The notes: generated by a model from the sequence alone, not told the origin. A stretch of 64,000 nucleotides of DNA from Ketobacter alkanivorans (GCF_002863865.1 NZ_CP022684.1:186001-250000), one strand, 5' to 3'. Positions 8,238-18,824 are shown, counted from the stretch's first letter. Numbers and translations are program-made.

Positions 8238-11171
8238 CTACTCCTTCCCCTCATCCTCGATAAAGTAAGTCCCGTTGGGCAACACGTGTTTATACGGCAA
8301 CAAGGAGATATGGGATAAGGTCTCATCATCAATCGCTTCTCCCTGCTGCCTGAGTTGCTCAACAATGTCGTTTATTTTGATGGTGTTCCAATACAAAATG
8401 GCGTTGGATACAAAACTGAGGCTGCTGGCCTTGTTCATGATTTCTTCGTAGTCACCGGTAGTGAATTCGCCTTGGTCAGCAAAGAAGATCCAGCGTGGCA
8501 GCTTATGCCGGTATTCGCCTTTATTCAGTTGCCGCTGGACGGTACGGCGCAGCTCCGGATCGGTGAGGTATCGCAAGATATATTCGGTTTTGATGATACG
8601 CCCAAGATGGGTGAACGCTTTGGTCAGGCGATCCGAGGGCGAGCCATTGGTTAACCGTTGCACGATGACATGTGCCGGAGCAGTTTTCTGCTTAAGCGAA
8701 ATGGCCACCCGCATCATGTATTCCCACTGTTCCTCGATGATCGCCAAATCGGCCGTTCTGGTGAGTAACTGGTTGAGGTCACCATAATCAGCGGTCTTAT
8801 CAACCCGATACAACTGTTGGTCCTTCAGATCCCGTATTCTGGGCATGAAGTAGAACCCGAGCAGATAGCACAGGGCAAAGACGATTTCAGTGTAGCCATG
8901 CGTATCGGTGGTATGCTCCCGGATTTTAAGAATGGTATTGTTTTCCAGCAGCCCGTCGAGCACGTACAAGGCTTCCCGTGGGCTACAGGAAATCACCTTG
9001 GTACTGAATACCGAATACTGATCGGATACATGCGTGTAGATGCCGATGGCCTTCTCATAGTAACCGTAATAGCGCGGATAGTAAGAGGCTAACAGGCTGT
9101 CAGCGCGAATTTTAAAACGTTGGGCGTCGGATGAAGATAAGGTACCGGTGCCATGCATGGCGCTCAATGGCAGTAGATGGTGTTGATTGACGATTTCAGC
9201 GCTGGCGTTAATCAAGGTTTCTTCCCGGATATAGTATTGCAGGATATGCCGTAACATATCCACGGTAACCCCTTTGACGCTGGCACTCATGGAAACCACG
9301 CCTAAATTGGTGGCTTGCGAGATAATGGCGGCAATCAGACTCTTATAAAACGCTTTCGGGCGCGATTGATGGTGTTGGATAGGCACAAAATGGCGACTGT
9401 AATGGGTCATTTGATCCACTTCCATCAACAGCTGCTCGATGCGGATGGTTGGCATATGGGCGTCGATGACTTTTTGTAGCTGAGAGACTTTATCCGGTAC
9501 ATCCAGCTTGTCGTCGCGCTTCAATTTTAATCGGCCATTATGTATTTCGGCAAAGTTATCCAGACCAAAACGCTTTTGGGCTTCGGATACGGCTTCGTGG
9601 AACTGAGAAGAGATGGCCGAGCGGATTTGGTGCGGGAATGGTTGTTGGAGTTCGGTATAGACCGTGTGTCGGGTTTCATCCCAGTTCGGTTCGTTGAGTG
9701 TGAGATCCCAGAAGGACACGTGCTGCTTGCTCTGCGGCAAATACAGGTCTCCGGAACGCAAAGCGTCTTTCATCGCCAATGCCAACCCCATTTCCCACAC
9801 ATTGCGATTGATATTCCCGGATGAATCCTTCAAGCTGCGCCGTAATTCGCGTGGAATAAACGCAATCGGTGCATTCTCGGGCAGCCTCTTTATTTCGCCG
9901 GCGTCCAACTGACGAACCAGTCGAATGGCCCGCAATAAGGCGCCCGATCCTTTCGCAACGTCAAAAGGCAACCGGATAAAATCAGCAAAATACTTACGCA
10001 AGCTGGGATAACGGGTCAGCAATAAATCGCAGTACCCACGTTCTTCCAGTCGTTTAAAGATATACAAATCGTCAATGGATGCACGCAACTGCTTTTCGTC
10101 GATGCGTTGCCATAAATCTTGCTTATAGAGCGGTTGTTCATCCGGCCATTCCAACAGTACATGAGTCGTATCGAGTACCGCGTCGATCGCTTTCTTTTGC
10201 CGTTTACGAAATTCTTTGTGCTTTTTGTCGTGGCTGTTTTTGGTCTGCCGGCACAGTTCCGTCATGTACTGATCGTGCATTTTGACCAAGTGATCCAGCA
10301 ACAGTTTGCGCGACTCCAATAGAAAACACACCATCAAGGCATAGCGTTTATGATCCTTGAACCGCTTCATATCGTGGGCGCTGTAGCGTTTGGTCAAACG
10401 GTACAAATAGTGAAGAAAAGCATTATCAATGATCTTTTCTTCGAACGCGTTAATCCCGGTGGCCACTAGATTTTCGTAACGTTCCAAATAGCGTTTCAGC
10501 GATGAGATTTTGGCGCCCGGCGGATATTCCTTCAATTGGTTGAAATAGGTCCGTTGATTGCCGCCGGCGGTTTGCAACAGATCATCGATCGCGGCGCGCA
10601 GTTCCGGCGACATCTGTTCGAAGACCTGCTCATAGAGCTGGGCATGGACCTGATTACAAACACGAATAATCTGCCGCTCTATCGTGGTGGGGCCAGGCAG
10701 TACAATGCGTTTCAGCAACAGATGCCGTTCCGCCCGGTGAAAGAGTTCGTCCGGCAACAGTCCCTGACGGGCATGCTCTTCGATCCAGCGATCAAGCGCC
10801 GCTTCGGCCTTCTCGTCGAACCGCTTAAAACCCAAATATTGAAGGATATTATTCCGGTGCTCGAGTAAGGTGGCCTCCCGCTCGGGTACTGCCACCGTCA
10901 ACGTGGGCGGCAATTCCAACTGATTGCTCAGGTAGCTGATGACCCTGGGCGAGAGGTCATTGAGCTGGTTCAGAAACCGACCATACAGGCGCATGGCGCA
11001 AAGTTGAATGGCGAGACCTAAGCGATACTGTTTGCGGTACCGGTTGACCATTTGGCCATCCCGGCGGCTCAGCGTCCAGTCACGTACCATCTCTTCATCG
11101 GAAAATCGCTGGGGTAATGTTAAAGGTTGATAGCGCTGCTGATTCGTCAGGAATTGCTCATTGGCTGTCAT
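8238..11171 (-). CDS. tnpA: Tn3-family transposase TnpA, apparently intact
   Basis: A 977-residue transposase spanning the full length of the family. The catalytic triad can be placed at Asp682 (SSSDAQRF), Asp756 (TTDTHGYTE) and Glu886 (LNKGEYRH). The Asp756-Glu886 spacing of 130 equals that in Tn3 itself. It catalyses replicative transposition through a cointegrate, which then needs a site-specific recombinase; the tnpS/tnpT pair at 55-57 kb is a candidate. I chose ATG 11171 over 11201 because GAGGAAGG precedes it. No frameshift or stop is seen. Its stop lies next to palindromic repeat copy 1. Confidence 0.92.
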   Translation of the reverse strand: MTANEQFLTNQQRYQPLTLPQRFSDEEMVRDWTLSRRDGQMVNRYRKQYRLGLAIQLCAMRLYGRFLNQLNDLSPRVISYLSNQLELPPTLTVAVPEREATLLEHRNNILQYLGFKRFDEKAEAALDRWIEEHARQGLLPDELFHRAERHLLLKRIVLPGPTTIERQIIRVCNQVHAQLYEQVFEQMSPELRAAIDDLLQTAGGNQRTYFNQLKEYPPGAKISSLKRYLERYENLVATGINAFEEKIIDNAFLHYLYRLTKRYSAHDMKRFKDHKRYALMVCFLLESRKLLLDHLVKMHDQYMTELCRQTKNSHDKKHKEFRKRQKKAIDAVLDTTHVLLEWPDEQPLYKQDLWQRIDEKQLRASIDDLYIFKRLEERGYCDLLLTRYPSLRKYFADFIRLPFDVAKGSGALLRAIRLVRQLDAGEIKRLPENAPIAFIPRELRRSLKDSSGNINRNVWEMGLALAMKDALRSGDLYLPQSKQHVSFWDLTLNEPNWDETRHTVYTELQQPFPHQIRSAISSQFHEAVSEAQKRFGLDNFAEIHNGRLKLKRDDKLDVPDKVSQLQKVIDAHMPTIRIEQLLMEVDQMTHYSRHFVPIQHHQSRPKAFYKSLIAAIISQATNLGVVSMSASVKGVTVDMLRHILQYYIREETLINASAEIVNQHHLLPLSAMHGTGTLSSSDAQRFKIRADSLLASYYPRYYGYYEKAIGIYTHVSDQYSVFSTKVISCSPREALYVLDGLLENNTILKIREHTTDTHGYTEIVFALCYLLGFYFMPRIRDLKDQQLYRVDKTADYGDLNQLLTRTADLAIIEEQWEYMMRVAISLKQKTAPAHVIVQRLTNGSPSDRLTKAFTHLGRIIKTEYILRYLTDPELRRTVQRQLNKGEYRHKLPRWIFFADQGEFTTGDYEEIMNKASSLSFVSNAILYWNTIKINDIVEQLRQQGEAIDDETLSHISLLPYKHVLPNGTYFIEDEGKE

Positions 11172-11258
11172 GGTCGCCTTCCTCGGGTTTGGGTACGCCA
11201 ACAGCTCCTATGGCGTTGTTTTTATTGTTTTTTCTTTTGGCGGATGCAAAAATGGGTA

Positions 11259-11431
11259 TCTCTACAAAAGCGGGGCCAGATTCCCACAAAACCCTGTTAC
11301 CCGCTGAGTCATTGAGAATTTGCTCTTCGTTTTTCTGAGAATATAGCTTTTAACTCTTCATTCAGAACTATATCAATAAAAACAGGCAATTAGGCTATAT
11401 CGCGGGAAATCTGGCCCCGCTTCTGTAGAGA
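11259..11431. mobile_element. 173-bp MITE-like element with 27-28-bp inverted ends
   Basis: The left end at 11259-11285 (starts TCTCTACAAAAGCGGGGCC) is the reverse complement of the right end at 11404-11431 (ends GCTTCTGTAGAGA) with one mismatch and one indel. The interior of about 118 bp is AT-rich and non-coding. It sits exactly between the start of the complete tnpA and the N-terminal fragment of the second transposase, and its right end supplies the last codons of that fragment. Parent element unknown. Confidence 0.6.
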
Positions 11432-11741
11432 GACCTCGAGATAGGCTTCCTTTGAACTGGGTGGCAACCGCATCGCTGTAATAGGTTGCAATGATATACT
11501 GAACATCGCTGCTGACCTCGTCGAATGAGAAGTTGAAGAACTGCTGTTTGGCCTTGAAATAACCCAATTGAAGAATAAAGTGGATGCGGGTCCGGGTATT
11601 GCGAAACTGCTCAAGTGCGGCGAGTTCTGCCGGGCTTAATGAAAAATACAGGCACTGTTCATGGGCATTGAATTCAGGGCGAGCATATAGCTCTTCGACT
11701 TCCGTGCTGGATAACAGCTGAATATGTTTGATGTTTTCCAT
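11432..11741 (-). pseudogene. N-terminal fragment of a DUF4158-type Tn3 transposase
   Basis: The first about 100 residues (starting MENIKHIQLLSSTEVEELY, with YFILQLGYFKA-like text as HFILQLGYFKAKQQFF) match the DUF4158 domain that opens one class of Tn3-family transposases. After QFKGSLSRG the frame enters the 173-bp inverted-repeat element and soon stops at 11373. It is best explained as the 5' part of the transposase whose 3' part is at 7447-8169. Non-functional. Confidence 0.8.
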
Positions 11742-11861
11742 AGCGAGTGCCGATTCAATGCAGCCCGATCGTCAGCCACATTTAAATTCCATTCATTTAT
11801 TGTTGAGGCTTGTGGTTGTTGATTAAGTTCAAAGGGTGAACCAATTACATCCCAGGGACGA

Positions 11862-13259
11862 TTAATAGTCACCACCCAGGGAACGAAAAAGACTAATGGC
11901 CGCTAGCAATCGATCACGCTTGATTTCGACAAGGGCTAGCTCCGCGTTAAAAAGGTTTCTCTCGGCATCCAGCACTTCCAAGTAGCTTGAGTATCCCCCT
12001 TCGAAGCGTTCGCGCGCCAAATGAGTCGATTTTTTTAGCGCAGTGACTTGAATATGTTTTGATTGTAAACGCTCGTCGGTGCGTTGGACTTGTTCTAACG
12101 CATCCCAAACTTCTCGAAAGGCATTTTGAACAACGCGCCCATAGGATAGATAGGCCTGACGTTGTCGTGACTCGGCTTGTGCGATAAGTGCCTCGGTGCG
12201 ACCGAAATCCACCAGTGGCGAAAGCAAGGAACCTCCTAACTGCCAATTTGCGGCATTACTGGAAAACAAATCACCTACTTGGGCGCTTTGTAAACCGATA
12301 AGCCCCGCAAATGAAATGGTCGGCAAATAGGCAGAACGGGCGACACCGATCTCGGCATTAGCCGCTTTTAAGAGTTGTTCAGCGGCTTTTATATCTGGCC
12401 TCCTCACAATCAACGCCGCAGGTGTCCCTGCAGGAAATGTTGCAGGTGCCTCGAGAGATTCGATTGAACTGTAAGTTGTAAGCGAATCTTGCTTCATTGC
12501 GTGAGGTGGTTTTCCCAATAGAACAGCAATTGCATGGATCTGAATGGTTTGTCGAAGACGTAAAGCGGGCAACTCTGCCTGTGCCGCCGCCAGCTCCGCT
12601 TCCGCCTGCCGCAGTGCCAACTCATCAATATCGCCACCTTGAAAGCGGGCCCGTTGCAACTGAACTGATTCACGTCGCGTGGCTATGGTGTTTTCGGCTA
12701 TATCTATCTGATGATTCAGCGCGAGTAAATTGATATAGCCGGTCGCCACCTCTGAGATAATAGCCAGGCGCACCGTCTCGTGATTAGCAGCGCTGGCCAG
12801 CAGCCTATATTGTGCAGCCTCGCTGGCATTTGCCTGTCGTCCCCAAATATCAAACTCATAGGTCAGTAGACCGCCAACTCGAAAGTCTGTAAAGGGTTTA
12901 GCCTGATTGGGCCCAAAACCCGCTGCTTCTTCGCTCGGCCCTTGACGAGTGCCGCTGCCTTCGATACTCAGCATTGGGTAACGTTCCGCTTCTTGACCCA
13001 AGAGAAACGCGCGAGCCTCGGTGACGCGAGCAGCTGCGATCTGAAGGTCGAGGTTAGCGTCAAGGGATTCTTGCACCAACTTCGCGAGAGCCGGATCGCC
13101 AAACCTCTGCCACCATTGTTCGGCTCGAGTTTCGTGATCATCCAGCCTGGGATCGTTCCACTGTTCAGGCAGCGGTACCTGCGGTTGTTCATATTCGGGC
13201 GCGAACGAACAACCGCCGATCAGCAAGCCGGTTATTGTCAGCAAAATGAGTCTACTCAT
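11862..13259 (-). CDS. RND-efflux outer membrane lipoprotein (OprM/NodT family)
   Basis: A 465-residue TolC-like channel subunit. It has a lipoprotein signal with lipobox LIGGC (Cys17) and two OEP repeats, seen as paired patterns such as [11 protein letters not shown] with [13 protein letters not shown], and [14 protein letters not shown] with [11 protein letters not shown]. It would form the outer-membrane duct of a tripartite pump. The ATG at 13259 overlaps the last 8 bases of the RND gene, so they were one operon. Because the pump subunit is truncated and no membrane-fusion partner is visible, the system is probably not functional here unless it pairs with another pump. Confidence 0.88.
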   Translation of the reverse strand: MSRLILLTITGLLIGGCSFAPEYEQPQVPLPEQWNDPRLDDHETRAEQWWQRFGDPALAKLVQESLDANLDLQIAAARVTEARAFLLGQEAERYPMLSIEGSGTRQGPSEEAAGFGPNQAKPFTDFRVGGLLTYEFDIWGRQANASEAAQYRLLASAANHETVRLAIISEVATGYINLLALNHQIDIAENTIATRRESVQLQRARFQGGDIDELALRQAEAELAAAQAELPALRLRQTIQIHAIAVLLGKPPHAMKQDSLTTYSSIESLEAPATFPAGTPAALIVRRPDIKAAEQLLKAANAEIGVARSAYLPTISFAGLIGLQSAQVGDLFSSNAANWQLGGSLLSPLVDFGRTEALIAQAESRQRQAYLSYGRVVQNAFREVWDALEQVQRTDERLQSKHIQVTALKKSTHLARERFEGGYSSYLEVLDAERNLFNAELALVEIKRDRLLAAISLFRSLGGDY

Positions 13260-14331
13260 CGGAGGGTTCCTTGTATGGTGTTGTTGCGGAGAGTGATTTT
13301 TCACGCCGACGATCAGTGAATTGACCAATCATGCAAAGAAACAGCGGAATGAAGAATGTCGCAATGAACGTGGCTGCCAGCATGCCACCGATAACGCCTG
13401 TACCGATGGCATGGCGGCTGGCCGAACCTGCCCCGGAACTGATGGCCAGAGGGACGGCCCCAAGCGTAAAGGCAAGAGAGGTCATAACGATCGGACGAAA
13501 CCGCAGGCGCGCCGCTGCAATCGCCGCATCAACAAGGGATAACCCCTCGCGCCGATGGAGCATGGCAAATTCAACGATCAGAATCGCGTTTTTGGCGGAT
13601 AGACCGATTAGCGTAATAAGACCTATCTGGAAATAGAGATCATTGTCCAATCCTCGCAACCAGGTTGCTAAGATAGCGCCGAATACAGCAAATGGAACTG
13701 CGGTGACGACCACCAGAGGTAACGACCAGCGTTCATACTGCGCCGCCAGGATTAGAAAAACCATGACGATGCCGAACAAAAATGCAAAAGCGGCAGTACC
13801 AGCAGCCACCTTCTCCTGGTAAGCCGAGCCGACCCAGCCTAGTGAATAATCTTCGCCGAGAACCTCGTCCGCGATAGTCTCAAGCGCTGCAAGGGCCTGG
13901 CCGGAGCTGTAACCCGGTGCCGGTTCGCCCATGATTTTAGCCGCGGGAAAAATGTTGAAACGCTCCACGATATCAGGGCCAATAATGCGTTTCACCGTTA
14001 CAAGCGAATCCAAAGGCACTAAATGTCCGCTCTCAGACTGGACAAAAACGTGGCGCAAGTCTTCGGGGGAGCGTCTAAAATCAGCTTCCGATTGCAGATT
14101 GACGCGGTAGTTACGGCCAAACAGGGTAAAGTCATTGACGTAAAGGCTACCGAAGGTGCTTTGCATAGTTGCAAATACTTGATCGATTGGCACTTTCAGT
14201 GCTCGTGCCTTTTCCCGGTCAAGGGTGATGAAATACTGTGGTGTGTTAACGGAAAAGGTAGTGCGCACGCGTGTCAACTCGGGTCTTTTGTTCGCTTCGG
14301 CCACTAGTCGGCTGGCAGTGCTAACAGCCTG
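13252..14331 (-). pseudogene. 5'-truncated HAE-type RND multidrug pump subunit
   Basis: About 360 C-terminal residues of a roughly 1040-residue AcrB/MexB-like transporter. It shows part of the porter domain ([20 protein letters not shown]) and the last transmembrane block ([20 protein letters not shown]). Reading upstream of the GTG at 14304, homology continues ([19 protein letters not shown]) until about 14331, where it stops dead at the start of the oppositely oriented cusA piece. About 65 percent of the gene, including the first transmembrane half and the proton-relay Asp pair, is gone. Expression would need a fused promoter. Confidence 0.85.
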
Positions 14332-16116
14332 TTGATCATTACGGTAAGTTTCGTGCCGGTGTTCACCCTGGAAGCCCAGGAAGGGCGCATGTTTTCGCCC
14401 CTGGCATTCACCAAAACCTACGCGATGGCGGCCAGTGCCGCGCTGGCAATTACCCTAGTGCCGGTACTGATGGGGTATTTCATCCGTGGTAAGGTGTTGC
14501 CTGAACACAAAAACCCGCTGAACCGGGCGCTGATTGCTGTGTATATGCCCGTATTGAAAACCGTACTCCAATACCCCAAATCCACGCTCGTACTGGCGCT
14601 AATCATCACGGTGGTGGGGTTTTGGCCGGTGAACAAGATCGGCAGCGAGTTCATCCCGCCGCTGGATGAGGGTGACCTGATGTACATGCCAACCACCTAT
14701 CCTGGACTATCTATCGGTAAAGCGCGGGAGATTCTGCAACAGACCGACAAGCTGATTGCTACGGTGCCCGAAGTAAAAAGTGTTTTCGGCAAAATCGGCA
14801 GGGCAGAGACAGCCACCGATCCCGCGCCCTTAACCATGATCGAAACTTTTATCCAGATCAAACCGAGAGATGAATGGCGTGAAGGGATGACCACCGACAA
14901 GCTCAAAAAAGAGTTGGATGCGCTGGTGAAATTTCCCGGGCTGACGAATGCCTGGGTGATGCCCATCAAAACCCGTATCGACATGCTGGCCACTGGCATC
15001 AAAACCCCGGTGGGCATCAAAGTGGCCGGCCCCGACCTGAAAGAAATTGAAAAAATTGGCAAGCGCCTGGAGCAGGTCTTAAACGATGTGCCGGGCACAG
15101 CGTCCGTTTACTCTGAGCGGGTGGCAGGAGGGCGCTATATTAAAGTGGACATCCAGCGTGAAAAAGCCGCACGTTACGGGCTTAACATTGCAGATGTACA
15201 GCAGGTGGTTGCCACGGCGATCGGTGGAATGAATGTCACTCAAACCATTGAGGGGCTTGAACGCTATCCGGTGAACCTGCGCTACCCTCAGGATCTTCGC
15301 AATTCCCCCGAGCAGCTCGCCTTACTACCGATTGTGACCGGCACTGGCCAGCGTATCGCATTGGCTGACGTGGCGAATGTCTATGTGGAAGACGGACCGC
15401 CCGCCATCAAAAGTGAAAACGCGCGCCTTAACGGCTGGACCTTTGTCGATATTGACGGGGTTGATATCGGCAGCTATGTCAAAGAGGCCATGGTTGTGGT
15501 GGCCGACCAGGTTGATTTACCGGCAGGCTATTCCTTGAATTGGTCAGGGCAGTACGAATACATGTTACGCGCCAAGGCGAAACTGACTTATGTGGTGCCT
15601 CTGACATTAGCCATCATTATTGTGCTGCTCTATTTCAACTTCCGCAGTTTTGCCGAGGTAGCCATCATCATGGGCACCTTGCCCCTGGCCATGGTAGGTT
15701 CGATCTGGCTGATGTATCTGTTGGGATACAACTTCTCAGTCGCGGTCGGGGTAGGCTTTATTGCGCTGGCGGGTGTGGCTGTAGAAATCGGCGTCATCAT
15801 GCTGGTGTACCTTAATCAGGCTTATCACCATATGGTGGAAGAGTGTGAAAAGAAAGGCGTGGAGCCGAGACTGAACACACTACGCCATGCTGTACTGCAT
15901 GGTGCCGGATTACGGGTGCGTCCAGTGATGATGACTGCAGCAGCGATTATCGCGGGACTGTTACCGATCATGTACGGCACAGGCACCGGCTCTGAAGTCA
16001 TGAGTCGCATTGCAGCGCCGATGGTGGGCGGAATGATTGGCGCGGTCATACTGACGTTATTGGTCCTGCCAGCCACCTACCTGCTTTGGAAACGATCCAA
16101 AGTAAACGTATCTTGA
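14332..16116 (+). pseudogene. cusA: 5'-truncated CusA-like copper/silver RND pump
   Basis: 594 residues matching the C-terminal 55-60 percent of CusA, an inner-membrane proton-driven Cu(I)/Ag(I) exporter. It begins mid-transmembrane ([20 protein letters not shown]). The porter motif WVMPIKTRIDMLATGIKTP includes a Met equivalent to one of the CusA copper-relay methionines. The first about 450 residues are missing and replaced at 14331 by an inverted fragment of another RND gene. The reading frame is otherwise intact to the stop. No promoter or ribosome site is visible. It marks the scar of a lost cus operon. Confidence 0.85.
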
Positions 16117-16156
16117 ATACATTTACGCGATTTTTTTGATTTGAGTCAGCAAAACT

Positions 16157-16186
16157 CCCCAACATTACACGCGTGTAATGTTGGGG
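16157..16186. promoter_or_regulatory. CopR/CusR-like operator 1 (perfect 30-bp palindrome)
   Basis: A perfect 30-bp dyad with core ATTACA-CGCG-TGTAAT at 16164-16179, between the cusA remnant and the phosphorylase operon. The same ATTACA-N4-TGTAAT core recurs at 35339 and 50597, the last directly upstream of copR. Binding by an OmpR-type copper regulator is inference. As a symmetrical hairpin it could alternatively act as a terminator for cusA, but no U-tract follows. Confidence 0.65.
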
Positions 16187-16261
16187 TAACCCCAGCGTAA
16201 GCGTCTCCCCATTAGCATAAACAACTGAAATCGATGGTTCATGCCCCATCACAAATGCTGC

Positions 16262-16292
16262 TTGAGCTGTGTGCAGGACATAGGTGTATAAC
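16262..16292 (+). promoter_or_regulatory. MerR-type promoter 1, upstream of phosphorylase operon
   Basis: TTGAGC at 16262-16267 and TATAAC at 16287-16292 are separated by 19 bp, the stretched spacer characteristic of MerR/CueR-activated promoters. The spacer holds an 8-5-8 dyad ending ACATAGGTGTA, shared with the promoter of the merR-copA operon at 35516. It points at the gene starting at 16390, leaving a leader of about 90 nt. Confidence 0.7.
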
Positions 16293-16389
16293 CTCGTTCC
16301 ATACCTTGATTTTACGGAATCAGGGACACTCCCTTCAATCAATAGTCTAAAACGACAGGCAGCTTGTGGCGCCAAGTAAGGATTGGTCA

Positions 16390-17898
16390 ATGAGATATGG
16401 GAATACGCTAAAAGTATTGGATATCGGCATCGACACCCATCAAGAGCCGATAGTGTATATGCGCGCCGATTGCAATATTTGCCGCTCTGAAGGCTTTACG
16501 GCTAACAGCCGTGTCTTGCTGATCTACAACACGAATCGAGTGATCGCCACGATCAATGTCGTGGATGAAAAGGTACTGGCACCGGGTAGCGCAGGGCTGT
16601 CTAAAATCGCCATGGAGCGATTGGGTGTTGCCACGGGGGACTCGATCAGCGTTAGCTATGCGCCGGTGGTGAACTCATTGGGCGCGGTGCGCAAAAAAAT
16701 CTTCGGTCATAAACTCTCTGACAAAGAAATCGGGGCGGTTATCAAAGATATCAGCGCCCATCGCTACACGGATATCGAAATCGCCAGCTTTCTCAGTGTA
16801 TGTGCGGGGAGCCGCCTGGATGTTGATGAAATAATCGCCTTGACTCAGGCCATGGTTGCCTGTGGTAAACGCTTAACCTGGCCAGGCACTGCCATGGTAC
16901 TGGACAAGCATTGCATTGGCGGATTGCCGGGAAATCGTACCACGCCGCTGGTAGTCTCCATGGTCAGCGCTGCCGGGTTAACCATACCGAAAACATCGTC
17001 GCGCGCCATCACCTCACCGGCAGGGACTGCCGACACCATGGAGTCTTTGACCAACGTCAATCTGGATCTCGCCAGGATTCAAGAGGTGGTCGCCGAAACA
17101 CACGCCTGCCTTGTCTGGGGCGGGGCGGTGAATCTCAGTCCTGCCGATGATCTTTTGATTCGCATAGAACGCGCTCTGGATCTGGACGGCGAAGGCCAGT
17201 TAATTGCCTCTGTGCTTTCCAAAAAGATAGCCGCGGGTTCGACTCACGCCGTCATTGATATTCCTAAAGGTCCTACTGCTAAAGTCCGAACCCACAAAGA
17301 TGCCGAGCGACTTGCATCATTATTTACTCAGGTTGGAGCTGCCTGTGGCGTACACATCCGCTGTTTAATTACCGATGGCATACAGCCTGTTGGCGAAGGC
17401 ATTGGCCCTGTGGAAGAGGCGAGGGATGTATTGGCGGTATTGCAACGAGCAGATACCGCACCCAAGGACCTGCGCGAGCGAGCGCTTATAATTGCGGCGC
17501 AATTGTTTTCAATGGCCGACGACATTTCCTATCCGCGAGGGCTGATCAAGGCGACCGATATCCTTGATAGCGGTAAAGCCTGGACGCAGTTTCAGCGCAT
17601 TATGAAAGCACAAGGCGGCTTGAAACCATTGCCCGAGGCCTACTATCAACACACCGAAACCGCAAGAACAACCGGAGTATTGCAGGGCATTGATAATCGT
17701 CGGCTCGCCAGGTTAGCAAAACTGGCGGGCGCACCGGCCACTGCTGCGGCGGGATTGCGATTACATAAGCGTGTTGGCGAAACGATACACGAAGGAGACG
17801 CCTTATTTACGCTGTATAGCGATACCGAGGGTGAGCGGCAATATGCGCTTGCGTATTATCAGCAGACGGATATTTTTTCCATTGGGGAAACATCATGA
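16390..17898 (+). CDS. AMP phosphorylase / TP-2-type thymidine phosphorylase
   Basis: A 502-residue nucleoside/nucleotide phosphorylase. It carries an N-terminal extension, then the family signature KHCIGGLPGNRTTPLVVS and TIPKTSSRAITSPAGTADTME. The latter matches archaeal AMP phosphorylase more than classic DeoA. These enzymes split AMP (or a nucleoside) with phosphate to give ribose 1,5-bisphosphate (or ribose 1-phosphate) plus base. ATG 16390 follows AAGGA; the in-frame GTG at 16366 lies before that site. It overlaps the PRPP synthetase gene by ATGA. True substrate is not decidable here. Confidence 0.85.
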   Translation: MRYGNTLKVLDIGIDTHQEPIVYMRADCNICRSEGFTANSRVLLIYNTNRVIATINVVDEKVLAPGSAGLSKIAMERLGVATGDSISVSYAPVVNSLGAVRKKIFGHKLSDKEIGAVIKDISAHRYTDIEIASFLSVCAGSRLDVDEIIALTQAMVACGKRLTWPGTAMVLDKHCIGGLPGNRTTPLVVSMVSAAGLTIPKTSSRAITSPAGTADTMESLTNVNLDLARIQEVVAETHACLVWGGAVNLSPADDLLIRIERALDLDGEGQLIASVLSKKIAAGSTHAVIDIPKGPTAKVRTHKDAERLASLFTQVGAACGVHIRCLITDGIQPVGEGIGPVEEARDVLAVLQRADTAPKDLRERALIIAAQLFSMADDISYPRGLIKATDILDSGKAWTQFQRIMKAQGGLKPLPEAYYQHTETARTTGVLQGIDNRRLARLAKLAGAPATAAAGLRLHKRVGETIHEGDALFTLYSDTEGERQYALAYYQQTDIFSIGETS

Positions 17899-18824
17899 AT
17901 GATTCGCAAAAAAAGACATTTGATCATTGGCCGCTTATATTTGACCTGGTTAGTCACCCCTTGACCGATTCATTGGGTCGAGCCATCGGAGCGTACCCAG
18001 GTGAGCTTGATACCCGCCAATTTCCTGATGGCGAATCTTACTTGCGAATACTATCTGATTTGGAAGGTCGCCCTTGTATTGTCGTTGCTGATCTGTCAAA
18101 CCCTGACCCCAAGTTTTTACCCTTACTGTTCTTACTGGAAACACTGCGAGAACTCGGTGCCTCGCAAGTAGGATTGATCGTACCTTATCTGAGTTACATG
18201 CGCCAGGATCGGCGTTTTGTCGAAGGAGAAGCGCTCACTTCGCGAATTTTTGCCCAGGCACTTTCAAAGCATATCGATTGGCTGGTAACTGTCGACCCTC
18301 ATCTGCATCGCTACCACTCACTGGATGAGATTTATTCCGTACCAAACCGCGTGGTGCAAGGGGCGCCAGCCTTGGCGCAATGGCTGAAGACGCAAAACAA
18401 CCTGTTACTGGTGGGGCCAGATAGTGAAAGTGAGCAGTGGGTGTCGAATATCGCCGCTTTCAGTCAACACCCCTACGTGATTGGAGAAAAGCAACGCTAC
18501 GGTGATCGCCATGTGGAGGTGACGCTTCCTGATATTGAAAAATATCAGGAACGAGCTGCCGTTATTATTGATGATGTCATCTCAAGCGGCCAGACCATTC
18601 TCGAATGTATAAAAACCCTCAGATCCAAGGGAATAGGCAACATTCAATGCGTGGCCATTCACGGTATTTTTGCGGGCGACTCTGATCAAGCACTGTATGA
18701 GGCTGGTTTGAATCAACTGGTAACCACCAATACCGTTCGTCACTCATCAAATGCCATTGATATAACACCACAGCTAATTCCGCCCGTCATCAGCTTACTA
18801 AAATCATCTGGATTGCGATCATGA
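17895..18824 (+). CDS. ribose-phosphate pyrophosphokinase-like protein
   Basis: A 309-residue PRPP synthetase-family protein: two type-I PRTase folds, with the flexible-loop/active-site region YLSYMRQDRRFVEGE near residue 105 and the PRPP-binding loop AAVIIDDVISSGQT near residue 220. It would make PRPP from ribose 5-phosphate and ATP. It is short and divergent relative to housekeeping Prs, suggesting a specialised paralogue. It overlaps its neighbours by four bases on both sides (ATGA), so all three proteins are translationally coupled and probably act on the same ribose-phosphate pool. Confidence 0.85.
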   Translation: MNDSQKKTFDHWPLIFDLVSHPLTDSLGRAIGAYPGELDTRQFPDGESYLRILSDLEGRPCIVVADLSNPDPKFLPLLFLLETLRELGASQVGLIVPYLSYMRQDRRFVEGEALTSRIFAQALSKHIDWLVTVDPHLHRYHSLDEIYSVPNRVVQGAPALAQWLKTQNNLLLVGPDSESEQWVSNIAAFSQHPYVIGEKQRYGDRHVEVTLPDIEKYQERAAVIIDDVISSGQTILECIKTLRSKGIGNIQCVAIHGIFAGDSDQALYEAGLNQLVTTNTVRHSSNAIDITPQLIPPVISLLKSSGLRS

